A stretch of DNA of 64,000 nucleotides. Origin: JAIOZK01 sp964468645. GTDB taxonomy: Bacteria; Bacteroidota; Bacteroidia; Bacteroidales; JAIOZK01. Under the pieces are notes generated by a model. It had not been told where the DNA came from. It saw nothing but the letters and a program-made list of their open reading frames with translations, and did not search any database. The stretch covers positions 62,001-126,000 of the forward strand of contig CAYXUU010000001.1 in NCBI GenBank assembly GCA_964468645.1, in the 5' to 3' direction. Positions 51,443 through 59,869 of the stretch are shown one piece after another. Position 1 is the stretch's first letter; every line of letters begins with the position of its first letter. A program made the translations under genes and the position numbers.

Positions 51443-52138
51443 ATGCCAGAAGTATCAAAAGATCTAAAATGTAGAAATTGTTGTTTCAAGCAGAATATTT
51501 TTACGCTGTTAACTGATGATGAACTGGAGTTAATAAACAAAGACAGGTACGAAGTAAGGTTTAAAGCCGGGGAAACAATCTTTAAACAGGGGGCAGCTTT
51601 AACCCATATCGCCTGTGTTACTTCAGGATTCGCGAAAATTTATATAGAAGGCCTGGTTGACAAAAACCTGATCATTAAAATACTGAAATCCAACGAGATG
51701 GTTGGCGGCCCTGGAATGTACACCGACTTTAAGCTTCATTATACTGTTTCCGCTCTTACCGATGTTACTTCCTGTTTTATTGACATTAACCTGTTTAAGG
51801 AAGTTGTTTCAAACAATGCCGGTTTTGCCCTGGAAATTCTGGCACACACCAATACACAGGGGATTAAGAATTTCCACAAATTCATTAACCTAACCCAGAA
51901 ACACATGCATGGCAGGGTTGCCGATGCTATATTTTATCTTGCCGATGCGGTGCATGAAAGTGATGAATTTGAAACACCCATATCACGACAGGACCTGGCA
52001 GAAATGACCGCCATGACTAAAGAAAGCGCCATCAGGATACTGAAGGATCTGAAAGACGGCAAGGTGATTCATGTAGAAGGAAACAATTTCAAAATCCTTG
52101 ACCGGGAGGCCCTGATGAAGATTAGTAAAACTGGTTGA
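51443..52138 (+). CDS. Crp/Fnr-family transcriptional regulator
   Basis: 231 residues: an N-terminal cyclic-nucleotide-binding-type beta roll (about 20-140; VRFKAGETIFKQGAAL, GFAKIYIEG, MVGGPGMYTDFKLHYTV), a long dimerisation helix (NLTQKHMHGRVADAIFYLAD) and a winged helix-turn-helix (ISRQDLAEMTAMTKESAIRILKDL). Three or four Cys near the start (CRNCCF) could be redox-sensitive, but the Fnr [4Fe-4S] spacing is not matched. Divergent from the cytochrome cluster, which it most likely controls in response to redox or acceptor status. Confidence 0.9.
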   Translation: MPEVSKDLKCRNCCFKQNIFTLLTDDELELINKDRYEVRFKAGETIFKQGAALTHIACVTSGFAKIYIEGLVDKNLIIKILKSNEMVGGPGMYTDFKLHYTVSALTDVTSCFIDINLFKEVVSNNAGFALEILAHTNTQGIKNFHKFINLTQKHMHGRVADAIFYLADAVHESDEFETPISRQDLAEMTAMTKESAIRILKDLKDGKVIHVEGNNFKILDREALMKISKTG

Positions 52139-52277
52139 TGGCAAGGGGTAAAGAGAACAGGGTTCAGAGCACAGAGAAATACCGACTTAACAGACCTAAG
52201 CGACTAAAGCGACTTTAGCGAAAAGTCCTAATATTACATATCCACAATTTTTCAGAAATACTATAGTTCATTTTAGC

Positions 52278-52285
52278 TAATTTTG
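52278..52285 (+). promoter_or_regulatory. -7 promoter box for ispG
   Basis: TAATTTTG fits TAnnTTTG; the ATG at 52291 is 5 bp away, giving a predicted leaderless message as at lipA. Confidence 0.5.
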
Positions 52286-52290
52286 TTTTG

Positions 52291-53811
52291 ATGAGATTTA
52301 AAACAAGAGTGGTATATATTGGTGATATTCCTTTGGGTGGAAGTAATCCTGTTCGTATCCAATCGATGACATCAACCGATACAATGGATACAAAGGCAAC
52401 AGTCGAGCAATCGATAAGGATGATAGAAGCTGGTTGTGAATATGTGAGGATTACTGCACCTTCAGTTCAGGCCGCAGAGAATCTCAGGAACATTAAAAAG
52501 AAACTCCGTGTTGCCGGATACGGAACCCCGCTGATCGCGGATATTCATTTCAATCCAAAAGTTGCAGAAATTGCCGCACGGATTGTTGAAAAAGTTAGGA
52601 TCAATCCGGGAAATTATGTTGACAGAAAATCAGGAAAACCAATCCCGGAATCTGAGTATGACCTTGAACTTGAAAGAATCAGTGAACGTTTATATCCTCT
52701 GCTAAAAATTTGTCTGGATCACGGAACAACAATCAGAATTGGTGTAAACCACGGATCATTATCTGAAAGAACCTTAAACCGTTATGGCAATACACCTGAA
52801 GGCATGGTTGAATCGGCCCTTGAATTTGCACGAATCTGTTCAGGGAATAATTTTCATAATCTTGTATTATCACTGAAATCGAGTAATACGAGGGTGATGA
52901 TTGAAGCAAACAGATTATTGGTTAAAAGTATGCTGAAGGAAAACATGAATTATCCGGTTCACCTTGGAGTTACAGAAGCCGGAGATGCTGAGGATGGCCG
53001 TATCAAATCTGCTGCTGGAATCGGAACCCTGTTAAAAGATGGAATAGGCGATACCATCAGGGTATCACTTACTGAAGATCCGGAATTCGAAATCCCTGTA
53101 GCAAAACTTATTATAGGTTACCGTGAAGGCAAAAAGCAGGCAAAGGAAATTAAGCAATACCACCTCAAAAACTATAAATCCCTGAAGCATCCGCTGGTAA
53201 TATCAAGTGCTGAGGATGAAAAGGCAGACCTGATTGTAACGGATGCACAGGCTAAAGATGAAGGAAGCTATTTTTTTGTTCCCATCGAAGGGGAGGCAAG
53301 AAAAGGAACATTAAATAATCCTGTCATTAATAAAGCCGAATATAAAAATATTGAATATGAAGATTTCCTGATCAATACATCCATTGATTACGCCGATGAT
53401 CTATTGCGTGGCCATTGCCAGGGAATCTGGATAGATACAGATAAATCAATCACAAGCGATCTGGCTGTACAAACTGCATTTGATATTCTGCAGGCAACAG
53501 GTCTCAGGATCTCAAAGACAGAATTTATTGCCTGCCCTTCATGCGGAAGGACACTGTTCAATATCCAGGAAGTTCTGGCAAAAGTAAAGGAAAGAACAGA
53601 ACACCTGAAAGGTTTAAAGATAGCTGTAATGGGCTGCATTGTGAATGGCCCCGGCGAAATGGCCGATGCCCATTATGGTTATGTTGGCGCTGCAAAGGGG
53701 ATGGTTAACCTTTATAAAGGTAAGCAAGTAAGAAAAAGAAATGTGCCGGAAGAGCATGCCTTGGATGAACTGGTGGCTTTAATTAAGGAATGTGGGGATT
53801 GGCGGGAATAA
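52291..53811 (+). CDS. ispG: 4-hydroxy-3-methylbut-2-enyl diphosphate synthase (IspG/GcpE)
   Basis: 506 residues from the ATG at 52291 (the in-frame TTG at 52288 is less likely). Converts MEcPP to HMBPP in the non-mevalonate isoprenoid pathway using a [4Fe-4S] cluster. The N-terminal TIM barrel (RIQSMTSTDTMDTKATVEQ, ADIHFNPKVA, RINPGNY, GVNHGSLSERTLNRYG) is followed by an inserted central domain (about 270-400) and the C-terminal cluster domain, with Cys in CPSCGRTLF and MGCIVNGPGE. It is larger than the E. coli enzyme (372) because of the insert, as in plants, Chlamydia and other Bacteroidota, though at the short end of that class. Confidence 0.96.
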   Translation: MRFKTRVVYIGDIPLGGSNPVRIQSMTSTDTMDTKATVEQSIRMIEAGCEYVRITAPSVQAAENLRNIKKKLRVAGYGTPLIADIHFNPKVAEIAARIVEKVRINPGNYVDRKSGKPIPESEYDLELERISERLYPLLKICLDHGTTIRIGVNHGSLSERTLNRYGNTPEGMVESALEFARICSGNNFHNLVLSLKSSNTRVMIEANRLLVKSMLKENMNYPVHLGVTEAGDAEDGRIKSAAGIGTLLKDGIGDTIRVSLTEDPEFEIPVAKLIIGYREGKKQAKEIKQYHLKNYKSLKHPLVISSAEDEKADLIVTDAQAKDEGSYFFVPIEGEARKGTLNNPVINKAEYKNIEYEDFLINTSIDYADDLLRGHCQGIWIDTDKSITSDLAVQTAFDILQATGLRISKTEFIACPSCGRTLFNIQEVLAKVKERTEHLKGLKIAVMGCIVNGPGEMADAHYGYVGAAKGMVNLYKGKQVRKRNVPEEHALDELVALIKECGDWRE

Positions 53812-53899
53812 TTGTTTATTGTCGATATGCGATCTGGCGATTTTCGATGTAATGGTCGATTGATGACGAAAGTCGAACAACGACAATTGACCAATCTTA

Positions 53900-54451
53900 C
53901 TACCTATCCTTTAGTTTATATTTTTCGATTTTATCTTTTTGTTTATGGTACTTATTTAGATCCCCCTTGATATTGAATACAATAATAGGGGATCCAAAAT
54001 ATGTACCTAATACAGCTCCCGGGATCATAAGGGCTGTTCCATATATAAAGGCAGTTGCACCAGGGGACATTGATAACAAGCCCCCATGAGGTGATTTAAC
54101 TGTAACAAATCCAATTATTGCTCCAACGGAAAAGCCGATAAGCCCACCCACTATTGCACCCATAGAAGCACTTCCTTTCCTTCTGAAAGATAATTGTTCA
54201 ATCTTCATTGCAGGTATATATGATTGTTCAACCAGATTAAAATTTGTATGATGATCAAAGGTTTTAAAAACCACTATTGAAGAATCATCAACCTTAAATA
54301 ACAATCCCTGATAATCAAACGGTTCTGTGTTGGTTTTGACCCAGGTTTTATAGATTTTAGGGATCTTTAAAGAGTCTGGTTTTTTCAATTGGGCAAATAT
54401 TAATAATGAAATAAGCATAAAAATAACCAGAAGCAGGATTCTTGTTTTCAT
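53900..54451 (-). CDS. Predicted membrane protein with glycine-rich helix, unknown function
   Basis: 183 residues from the ATG at 54449-54451 (a TTG two codons earlier is less likely). A signal peptide or anchor (about 1-21) is followed by a soluble segment (YKTWVKTNTEPFDYQGLLFKVDDSSIVVF) that resembles small beta-sheet PH-like modules, then a glycine-rich hydrophobic region (ASMGAIVGGLIGFSVGAIIGFV and GTALMIPGAVLGTYFG) and a charged C-terminus. I do not recognise a named family; it resembles glycine-zipper membrane proteins. Monocistronic. Confidence 0.65.
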   Translation of the reverse strand: MKTRILLLVIFMLISLLIFAQLKKPDSLKIPKIYKTWVKTNTEPFDYQGLLFKVDDSSIVVFKTFDHHTNFNLVEQSYIPAMKIEQLSFRRKGSASMGAIVGGLIGFSVGAIIGFVTVKSPHGGLLSMSPGATAFIYGTALMIPGAVLGTYFGSPIIVFNIKGDLNKYHKQKDKIEKYKLKDR

Positions 54452-54638
54452 TTGCAATGCTTTAAGTGTAAAAGGATTATCTTCAAATATATGAAATCAA
54501 ACAATTTATGACAAGGTTATTCGTCTTTAATTCGTGCATCCGTGGCAAAAAAACACAGCCAGGGATGCAAAAATGAACGTTGCGATCTTTACAATATTTC
54601 AGGAATTTCTGCAAGCGAATGAACCGATCAATATGGTT

Positions 54639-55091
54639 TCAATATCTAGGGGTGTCCCTGGTTTCAATATAAAAAGCCTCTACACCGATCTCTTTCATTT
54701 GTTTTTGGATATTTACCCATCTTAACCGAAGATGTTTATCAAAACCGGTATGATCACATGGAAATTCTGAACATTGAAAACAGAAGTCAACTTTTTTATC
54801 AATACAGCAATCCTTGACCTTACACCCTTTAAATATCTTGCAATTTTCTTTTCGGCACCCATTGCATTCAACGGATGTCAGATGATCTAAGAATGCTTTA
54901 AAATCAGGATATTTGTCATAGATGGGCATATTTAGCAACACGGCAAAACGTTTTGCATAAACATCGAAATTACCAAGGTATTTTTTTAGCTCAGTGCTGT
55001 GATGTTTGATCTTTCCATCGGTACAGGCAGCACATTGCTCACAGCTTAATCCGCAAGGACCCAGCTTGTCGAGTATATCTTTATATTTCAT
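54639..55091 (-). CDS. DUF3795 family Cys-rich protein
   Basis: 150 residues. The LGPCGLSCEQCAAC start, CNGCR, CKIFKGCKVKDCC and FCFQCSEFPC blocks give at least 14 Cys in pairs, typical of the DUF3795 family and suggesting two or more zinc sites. Function unknown; no membrane segment. Its ATG overlaps the 3' end of a cupin remnant by 11 bp, so both may once have been one transcript. A GCATCC-TGGC / GCCA-GGATGC hairpin at 54536-54568 lies about 70 bp past the stop codon. Confidence 0.85.
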   Translation of the reverse strand: MKYKDILDKLGPCGLSCEQCAACTDGKIKHHSTELKKYLGNFDVYAKRFAVLLNMPIYDKYPDFKAFLDHLTSVECNGCRKENCKIFKGCKVKDCCIDKKVDFCFQCSEFPCDHTGFDKHLRLRWVNIQKQMKEIGVEAFYIETRDTPRY

Positions 55092-55251
55092 GATTGGAAT
55101 TTTTCGGGATAATTATGAATTTACCCTCTCCGATCTCTAAGGTTTTATCTTCAATCTCCAACTTCAACCTTCCTCTAAGTACCAGGAACATTTCATCTTC
55201 ATGGTCGCTTTTATGAAACACGAAGGGATCTTTGACATTTACTTTTTGCAT
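55081..55251 (-). pseudogene. Truncated cupin-domain remnant
   Basis: 56 residues carrying the cupin motif 1 to 2 stretch: VKDPFVFHKSDHEDEMFLVLRGRLKLEIEDKTLEIGEGKFIIIPK NSNHEI (read in two pieces), matching small cupins that normally run about 110 residues. The frame stays homologous a few codons above the ATG (NHFIVNI) before a TAG, and the C-terminal half is missing where the DUF3795 gene begins. It is probably a non-functional leftover, though a short metal-binding cupin peptide cannot be excluded. Confidence 0.55.
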
Positions 55252-55641
55252 GATATTTACTATGAAGTGGTTTCTGTGCTAAAAGTATAACTTTCGTGTG
55301 AGTCATGAATTGCATTCATGATTATTATAATATAAATCCTTCGGGCTAATCCTGGAGAATCCGAAGTCACCAAATTGCGTTAATAGTTATTTATATAATA
55401 GCCATCCAGACTTTCTGTCAAAATCACGAAGTGATTAAATCTCATTCAACTTGGGTGCAACGCAAGGAAGTTACCTGCTGACAGGAAACCTCAACCCTGG
55501 AAGGGTTGAATTGACTGTAATTGAAATATAAAAAGTAATTGCAGATTAGAATTTTCCGGATTGAACAACCAGGTTGAATTAATAGTGGGCATGACCACCC
55601 GGATTCTTAATAATATTAACAGTCAGAAAACAAGAAGACCA
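55252..55641. other. Intergenic region with small inverted repeats
   Basis: 390 bp between the cupin remnant and the acidic lipoprotein gene. It holds TCATGAAT-TGC-ATTCATGA (55303-55321) and TCAACCCT-GG-AAGGGTTGA (55491-55509). No ORF on either strand is convincing; the plus-strand ORF at 55561-55749 is the shadow of the acidic tail. Confidence 0.5.
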
Positions 55642-56184
55642 CTAATCCTCATCCTCCTCATCGTCATGATCGTGGTCATCCTCCTCATCTTCATTTTCTT
55701 CTCCATCATCGTCCGCCTCACCTTCGTCATCGCCATCATCTTCACCTGATTTTTTCTTTATAAAATTTCCATCCCCATCAAATTCAAGTTCAAATTCCTT
55801 GTCTTTGCTTTCGATCTCAATTTCATAGAATATTCCTTTTTCAGTTTTTTCTTTAACGGCTTCATCTATCGAAAACCCATCATAGTTGCTACTTACATAA
55901 TCCTGAATCGCTGAGGGAAGGCTTTTTTCAGGAATTTCAGTTTCTGTGGAAACGATATTGCCTTCAATATCATAGACCACCTCTTTTTCAATCCTGTTTT
56001 CTTTGAATTCCACGGCGTAGTATTCCCCTTCTTTTTCCCAGTACACTTTATTTGCATCAGGATGCTGAGCCTGAAAAGTTTTAGTTAGCTTTTCCGGCAC
56101 ATCAGTGCATTCCTTTTCTTTTGATTTATCACAGTCACAGGAAGCCAGAAATAATACGAGCATAATAAATACAATTGTTTTCAT
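55642..56184 (-). CDS. PepSY-like lipoprotein with long acidic tail
   Basis: 180 residues with a lipobox (FLASC, Cys16). Two related beta-alpha units of the PepSY-like/BLIP-like type (about 28-85 and 90-140: FQAQHPDANKVYWEKEGEYYAVEF, YVSSNYDGFSIDEAVKEKTEKGIFYEIEI) are followed by about 37 residues that are almost all Asp/Glu with Gly and three His (from SGEDDGDDEGEADDDG on). The tail could bind Ca2+ or other divalent metals. Proteins with these repeats are common periplasmic or surface lipoproteins in Bacteroidota and of unknown function. Confidence 0.75.
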   Translation of the reverse strand: MKTIVFIMLVLFLASCDCDKSKEKECTDVPEKLTKTFQAQHPDANKVYWEKEGEYYAVEFKENRIEKEVVYDIEGNIVSTETEIPEKSLPSAIQDYVSSNYDGFSIDEAVKEKTEKGIFYEIEIESKDKEFELEFDGDGNFIKKKSGEDDGDDEGEADDDGEENEDEEDDHDHDDEEDED

Positions 56185-56506
56185 AATTTGTGATTTTAAG
56201 TTAAGGGTGATTTATCTTATAAAGGTAGTAATAAGATATTTATTAGCATGATTGGTAAGACTGGTAGCTATTTTATTGATTAATAATTGAAGCCATATAA
56301 AACATCTGGAATATCATAGTAATATGACGCTACCCCTGTCCATAAATGACTCATATGGCTTTTTCGGGAATTATGGATGTAGATGAGGATGAGGTTTTCA
56401 GATTGACAAAGTCATTTAAATGCGGGCTAAATAATAAAAAATTGGGATGTTAATATTAAAGGAAGATTAAATTAAAGCATGGTATGCATCTGGTAAAAAA
56501 GGAATC
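56185..56506. other. Intergenic region without recognisable features
   Basis: 322 bp, AT-rich, between the acidic lipoprotein gene and the end of the glycosidase-like gene (both minus strand). No ORF, hairpin or exact TAnnTTTG box was found; it presumably contains the lipoprotein promoter. Confidence 0.4.
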
Positions 56507-59002
56507 CTATCTATCGCTATTGGATTTACCAAGGATGGGCTCAGGAATACCCGACAAACGTATTTCAAGTTTAACCTCGCCTTCATTCCCATCCATAAAT
56601 TCGCAATCATAATTAAGCTGATGTGTTCCATGACTTAATAGAAGATCTGGCTCATTGATTTTGATTGTTCTTAATACATTCCAGTTTTTATCATATATCG
56701 TCGTGTTATCTCCACTGGTATACTTAATGATTTCATGCTGATGGAGTAATACCGGTAATATTATCTCTTTGTGGTTGTCTAATTCCAATGCGATGTTTTT
56801 TATATCTCCTTCCACTGCGGTAATGATAAAACCCATGGATTGATTATCGGCAGGATTAACAAAGCTAAAGGTTGAATACAATGGTTCTCCCGGCTGACGA
56901 ACTTTCTGTTGATGCCTGAATTTATAGGAATAAACCCGGGTTAACATCCAGCCGGTATCATTCAGCGCTTCAAGGTGAAATTCATTGCCGATATCTTTCA
57001 TTTGTTTTTTCAGATCCTCACTGAAGGCGTTCGCCATTCTTGCCTTTTCCCACAACCCAAGCATATTGAGGATCTCTTCAGACTGACCGCTTTCCTCAAG
57101 CACTTTATACCCTGTACAAAAAGCATATCCGGCATTAAATGCCGCTGAGCGTGCCAGCATCCATTCAATATCTTCAGTACTGGTTTGGGGGGTCATGTTA
57201 AACCACCCGAGCATTCCGGGCATCAGGTTGCGTTTAAAGTATTTCTGGTTTTTCATCCGGTAATCGGTCTGGCTTTCCCTGAATCCGGCATACCATGGCT
57301 CACCCCAGTTCATGCGGGTAAACATATGCCAGAAATAGTGTGAAGTCCGGCTGGCATCAGCAATATAATGATGCTTGATTTCATCGCTGAGATTATCATA
57401 CCATGTTTGTGTAAACAAAATCTCACCATAGTTGCCCATCCCGGTAGAACGGTTCCCTTCAAGTCCATCGAACGAAATTTGCCGAAGGCCGGTCTGGTTA
57501 TATAATTCTGCAATGTTAGTTGCAACCTCAATACTTAGTTCGGGATTGGTAAGGAATACTCTGTAGGCATGATCAGCCAGTTTACTGACTTCTTCCCCGT
57601 TCAAATGTTCCGAAGGAGTTGTGCCAAATGCACCACGCTGACAATCCATTAATATCCATGGGGCTTTATCTGCTACGGAGCCATAGCGTACCAGTTCATT
57701 ACCAATGACCACAGTTTTCAGATGATTGTTTTTATATTGATTAAAGAAATCAGGTGATCCTACAGGTATTACTGTTTGTACCGCATCAATGTCTTCTGTC
57801 AGCTTATTGGTTCCCACCTTCGCAAGTCGTTTATCGGGAACAGGAGTGACATATGGATCATTGGTTGTAATGAAATTAGAAAGTGTATGAACGCCCAGCA
57901 TAATACCTGCGTCCTGTGCCTTCCTCACACAATTCTTCATGCTTTTTATTCCATCAGGAAATTGTTCTTCCTTAAGTTTGAAATGTCCCCAGTATTCGAA
58001 TGGTCCGGGATGATAGAGGTATCTAAGTCCTGCTTTCTTTGTTACCGCCAGGGCTTTTTCAATATCATCTTCTCCGAATCCCATGATCAGATAAGCGGCC
58101 GAAGCGCTTTTCGATTGCTTCCCCCAAATATCATCGATCATTGGATGCGGCAGGCCTTCATTAATTTCGATTTCCCCAATGGTTTCGAGGGTTTTACCAG
58201 TTTTACATCCAAACAGGGCAATGCCGGATCCAATGATCCCCTCATCCTCATAAACCGGTGCTGTATATTTTTCATGGTGCCAGTTCATCAAGATCCTTTC
58301 GGTGTTGCGGTTCCTGCAATAAGCCTGTAAACTGCTACCGAAACCGGCCGGTTTTGCCGCTTCCACCCGGTAAAGGACATATCGTTTATTTTCCTCCTTC
58401 ATATCGGTAAAATCATCCTGCTCAAATATATCGATCTGGGGCATGCAATCATTTTTATTCCAGGGATATCCACCCAGCGTCCTGGGATTCAGGGCCTGAA
58501 GACCGATGGTGAAATCCTCACCCTGGGCAATACCAACAGTCTCTCCGATAGAATTGTTGAGTGTGGTACAATACGGCCCCCAGACGATCAGATCAATACT
58601 CTCAGCATCGGTAATTGATTTCAGATAAAAAGTGAGATAGTCCTTATCTTGTTCCACATGGATTATTGCCTTAATATCTTCGCTGAATGACAGGACTATG
58701 TCATTGTTTTCCTTATTGAAAACCATTGATTCGGGATATAACATGATACTCTTGACCTGCACAGATAAAAGAGGTGATACAGTATCTGAAGCAAGATAGT
58801 TGGTGCCATTGCTTTTATCGATTAATCCAGTTAACTCCCCATTTTTATTCAATGTGATTTTGAAGCTGCCATTTTCTGACTCGAAATCATATGATGTGCT
58901 GGTGCAGGAGGTAAACAAAATGCTGCATGCAAAGTAATAGAAAAAGTGTTTTTTGATGTTCTCAGATGTTTTATAGAAAATGTACTTAAAGTTATTATTC
59001 AT
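56507..59002 (-). CDS. Glycoside-hydrolase-like lipoprotein, family not assigned
   Basis: 831 residues. An unusually long N-terminus (about 32 residues) leads to a lipobox-like FTSC. An N-terminal beta-sandwich (about 35-290; FKITLNKNGELTGLIDKSNGTNYL) like the super-sandwich of GH31/36/97-type enzymes precedes a TIM-barrel region (about 300-640) with GLRYLYHPGPFEYWGHFKL, GIMLGVHTLSNFI and the strand QISFDGLEGNRSTGMGNYG, where Asp and Glu could be catalytic. A C-terminal beta domain closes it. It is probably a periplasmic or surface glycosidase; substrate unknown, and no SusCD pair is nearby. Confidence 0.65.
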   Translation of the reverse strand: MNNNFKYIFYKTSENIKKHFFYYFACSILFTSCTSTSYDFESENGSFKITLNKNGELTGLIDKSNGTNYLASDTVSPLLSVQVKSIMLYPESMVFNKENNDIVLSFSEDIKAIIHVEQDKDYLTFYLKSITDAESIDLIVWGPYCTTLNNSIGETVGIAQGEDFTIGLQALNPRTLGGYPWNKNDCMPQIDIFEQDDFTDMKEENKRYVLYRVEAAKPAGFGSSLQAYCRNRNTERILMNWHHEKYTAPVYEDEGIIGSGIALFGCKTGKTLETIGEIEINEGLPHPMIDDIWGKQSKSASAAYLIMGFGEDDIEKALAVTKKAGLRYLYHPGPFEYWGHFKLKEEQFPDGIKSMKNCVRKAQDAGIMLGVHTLSNFITTNDPYVTPVPDKRLAKVGTNKLTEDIDAVQTVIPVGSPDFFNQYKNNHLKTVVIGNELVRYGSVADKAPWILMDCQRGAFGTTPSEHLNGEEVSKLADHAYRVFLTNPELSIEVATNIAELYNQTGLRQISFDGLEGNRSTGMGNYGEILFTQTWYDNLSDEIKHHYIADASRTSHYFWHMFTRMNWGEPWYAGFRESQTDYRMKNQKYFKRNLMPGMLGWFNMTPQTSTEDIEWMLARSAAFNAGYAFCTGYKVLEESGQSEEILNMLGLWEKARMANAFSEDLKKQMKDIGNEFHLEALNDTGWMLTRVYSYKFRHQQKVRQPGEPLYSTFSFVNPADNQSMGFIITAVEGDIKNIALELDNHKEIILPVLLHQHEIIKYTSGDNTTIYDKNWNVLRTIKINEPDLLLSHGTHQLNYDCEFMDGNEGEVKLEIRLSGIPEPILGKSNSDR

Positions 59003-59061
59003 CGTTTCAGGCTTTTAATATCCGTCAATTGATACCCTGCTGTTTTAGATTAGTGATTTCC

Positions 59062-59787
59062 TTACTGCTTTCTTGTACTTATAACCAGCGGCAGACTTTT
59101 ATCTGTTAAAGGATTCATTTTAAAATCACCAAACAGATTGGTATCCACGAATCCATAATCAGCCAGAATTTCTATCAGTTCATTTTTTCTTATTGGAAAT
59201 AATTTGACAGAATTCCTGAAAACCTCTCCTGATCCCTTAACAGTTAGTTTGGTATTGAAATCGATCAGCACCGTATCTTTCAAATCATATTTTCTTTCAA
59301 AACAGACCTTCCTGTTATCTATAAGTGGTAGTTCCACAATCTTATTTTCAAGAATATTATCATAGTTCAGTATTTGAAGCAGAAATTGACCTCCTTTTTT
59401 AAGTATTTCTGAGACCGAAGAAATTAAATATCTGATATCCTTAACTGATAATAAATGAACCAGTGTATTTCCAAAGCATATGGATACATTAAAAAATCCA
59501 GGATTGAAATTATCTTTTAAATGCAACATATCCATCACATCGAAAACCAGGTATTGAATGGAACTTCGTGCTTTTGCCATTTCAATCATGCATGGGTCAT
59601 TATCGATACCGTAAACCTGTTGCCCCTCAGATGCCATATGCATAGAAAGGCTCCCTGTACCACAGCCTATATCAAGCACTTTGTGATTCTTTTTCCTTTT
59701 GGTTTGAATATCAATAAAATCAAACTGAACAGGGTTATAAGGGAAGATGAAATCATAATTACGGCAAATATTTGTATAAAAGTCCAT
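59062..59787 (-). CDS. Class I SAM-dependent methyltransferase
   Basis: 241 residues. SAM-binding motif I is VLDIGCGTGSLSMHMA (about 35-50), with the acidic strand-2 end VYGIDNDPCMIEMA, then FDVMDM, FFNVSICFGNTLVHL and LKKGGQFLLQIL. A Rossmann-fold methyltransferase with a C-terminal substrate lid (FPIRKNELIEILADYGFVDTNLFG). The substrate is not predictable. A -7 box (59792-59799) lies 4 bp before the ATG, so the message may be leaderless. Divergent from the M14 peptidase gene. Confidence 0.88.
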   Translation of the reverse strand: MDFYTNICRNYDFIFPYNPVQFDFIDIQTKRKKNHKVLDIGCGTGSLSMHMASEGQQVYGIDNDPCMIEMAKARSSIQYLVFDVMDMLHLKDNFNPGFFNVSICFGNTLVHLLSVKDIRYLISSVSEILKKGGQFLLQILNYDNILENKIVELPLIDNRKVCFERKYDLKDTVLIDFNTKLTVKGSGEVFRNSVKLFPIRKNELIEILADYGFVDTNLFGDFKMNPLTDKSLPLVISTRKQ

Positions 59788-59791
59788 GTTG

Positions 59792-59799
59792 CAAACATA
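59792..59799 (-). promoter_or_regulatory. -7 promoter box for the SAM methyltransferase gene
   Basis: TATGTTTG on the minus strand fits TAnnTTTG and ends 4 bp before the ATG at 59787. Third case in this window of a box directly against the start codon. Confidence 0.5.
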
Positions 59800-59869
59800 A
59801 TCAAATTGAGATGCTTCATCAGCATATCGGGATAATTTCTTATACTTGCTGATACCAAAAGCAAACTTT

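Noticed and set aside
55561..55749. 62-codon plus-strand ORF with a hydrophobic Ile/Val-rich end
   Set aside because: It is the complement of the poly-Asp/Glu tract of the acidic lipoprotein; antisense GAT/GAA codons give Ile/Phe/Leu by necessity.
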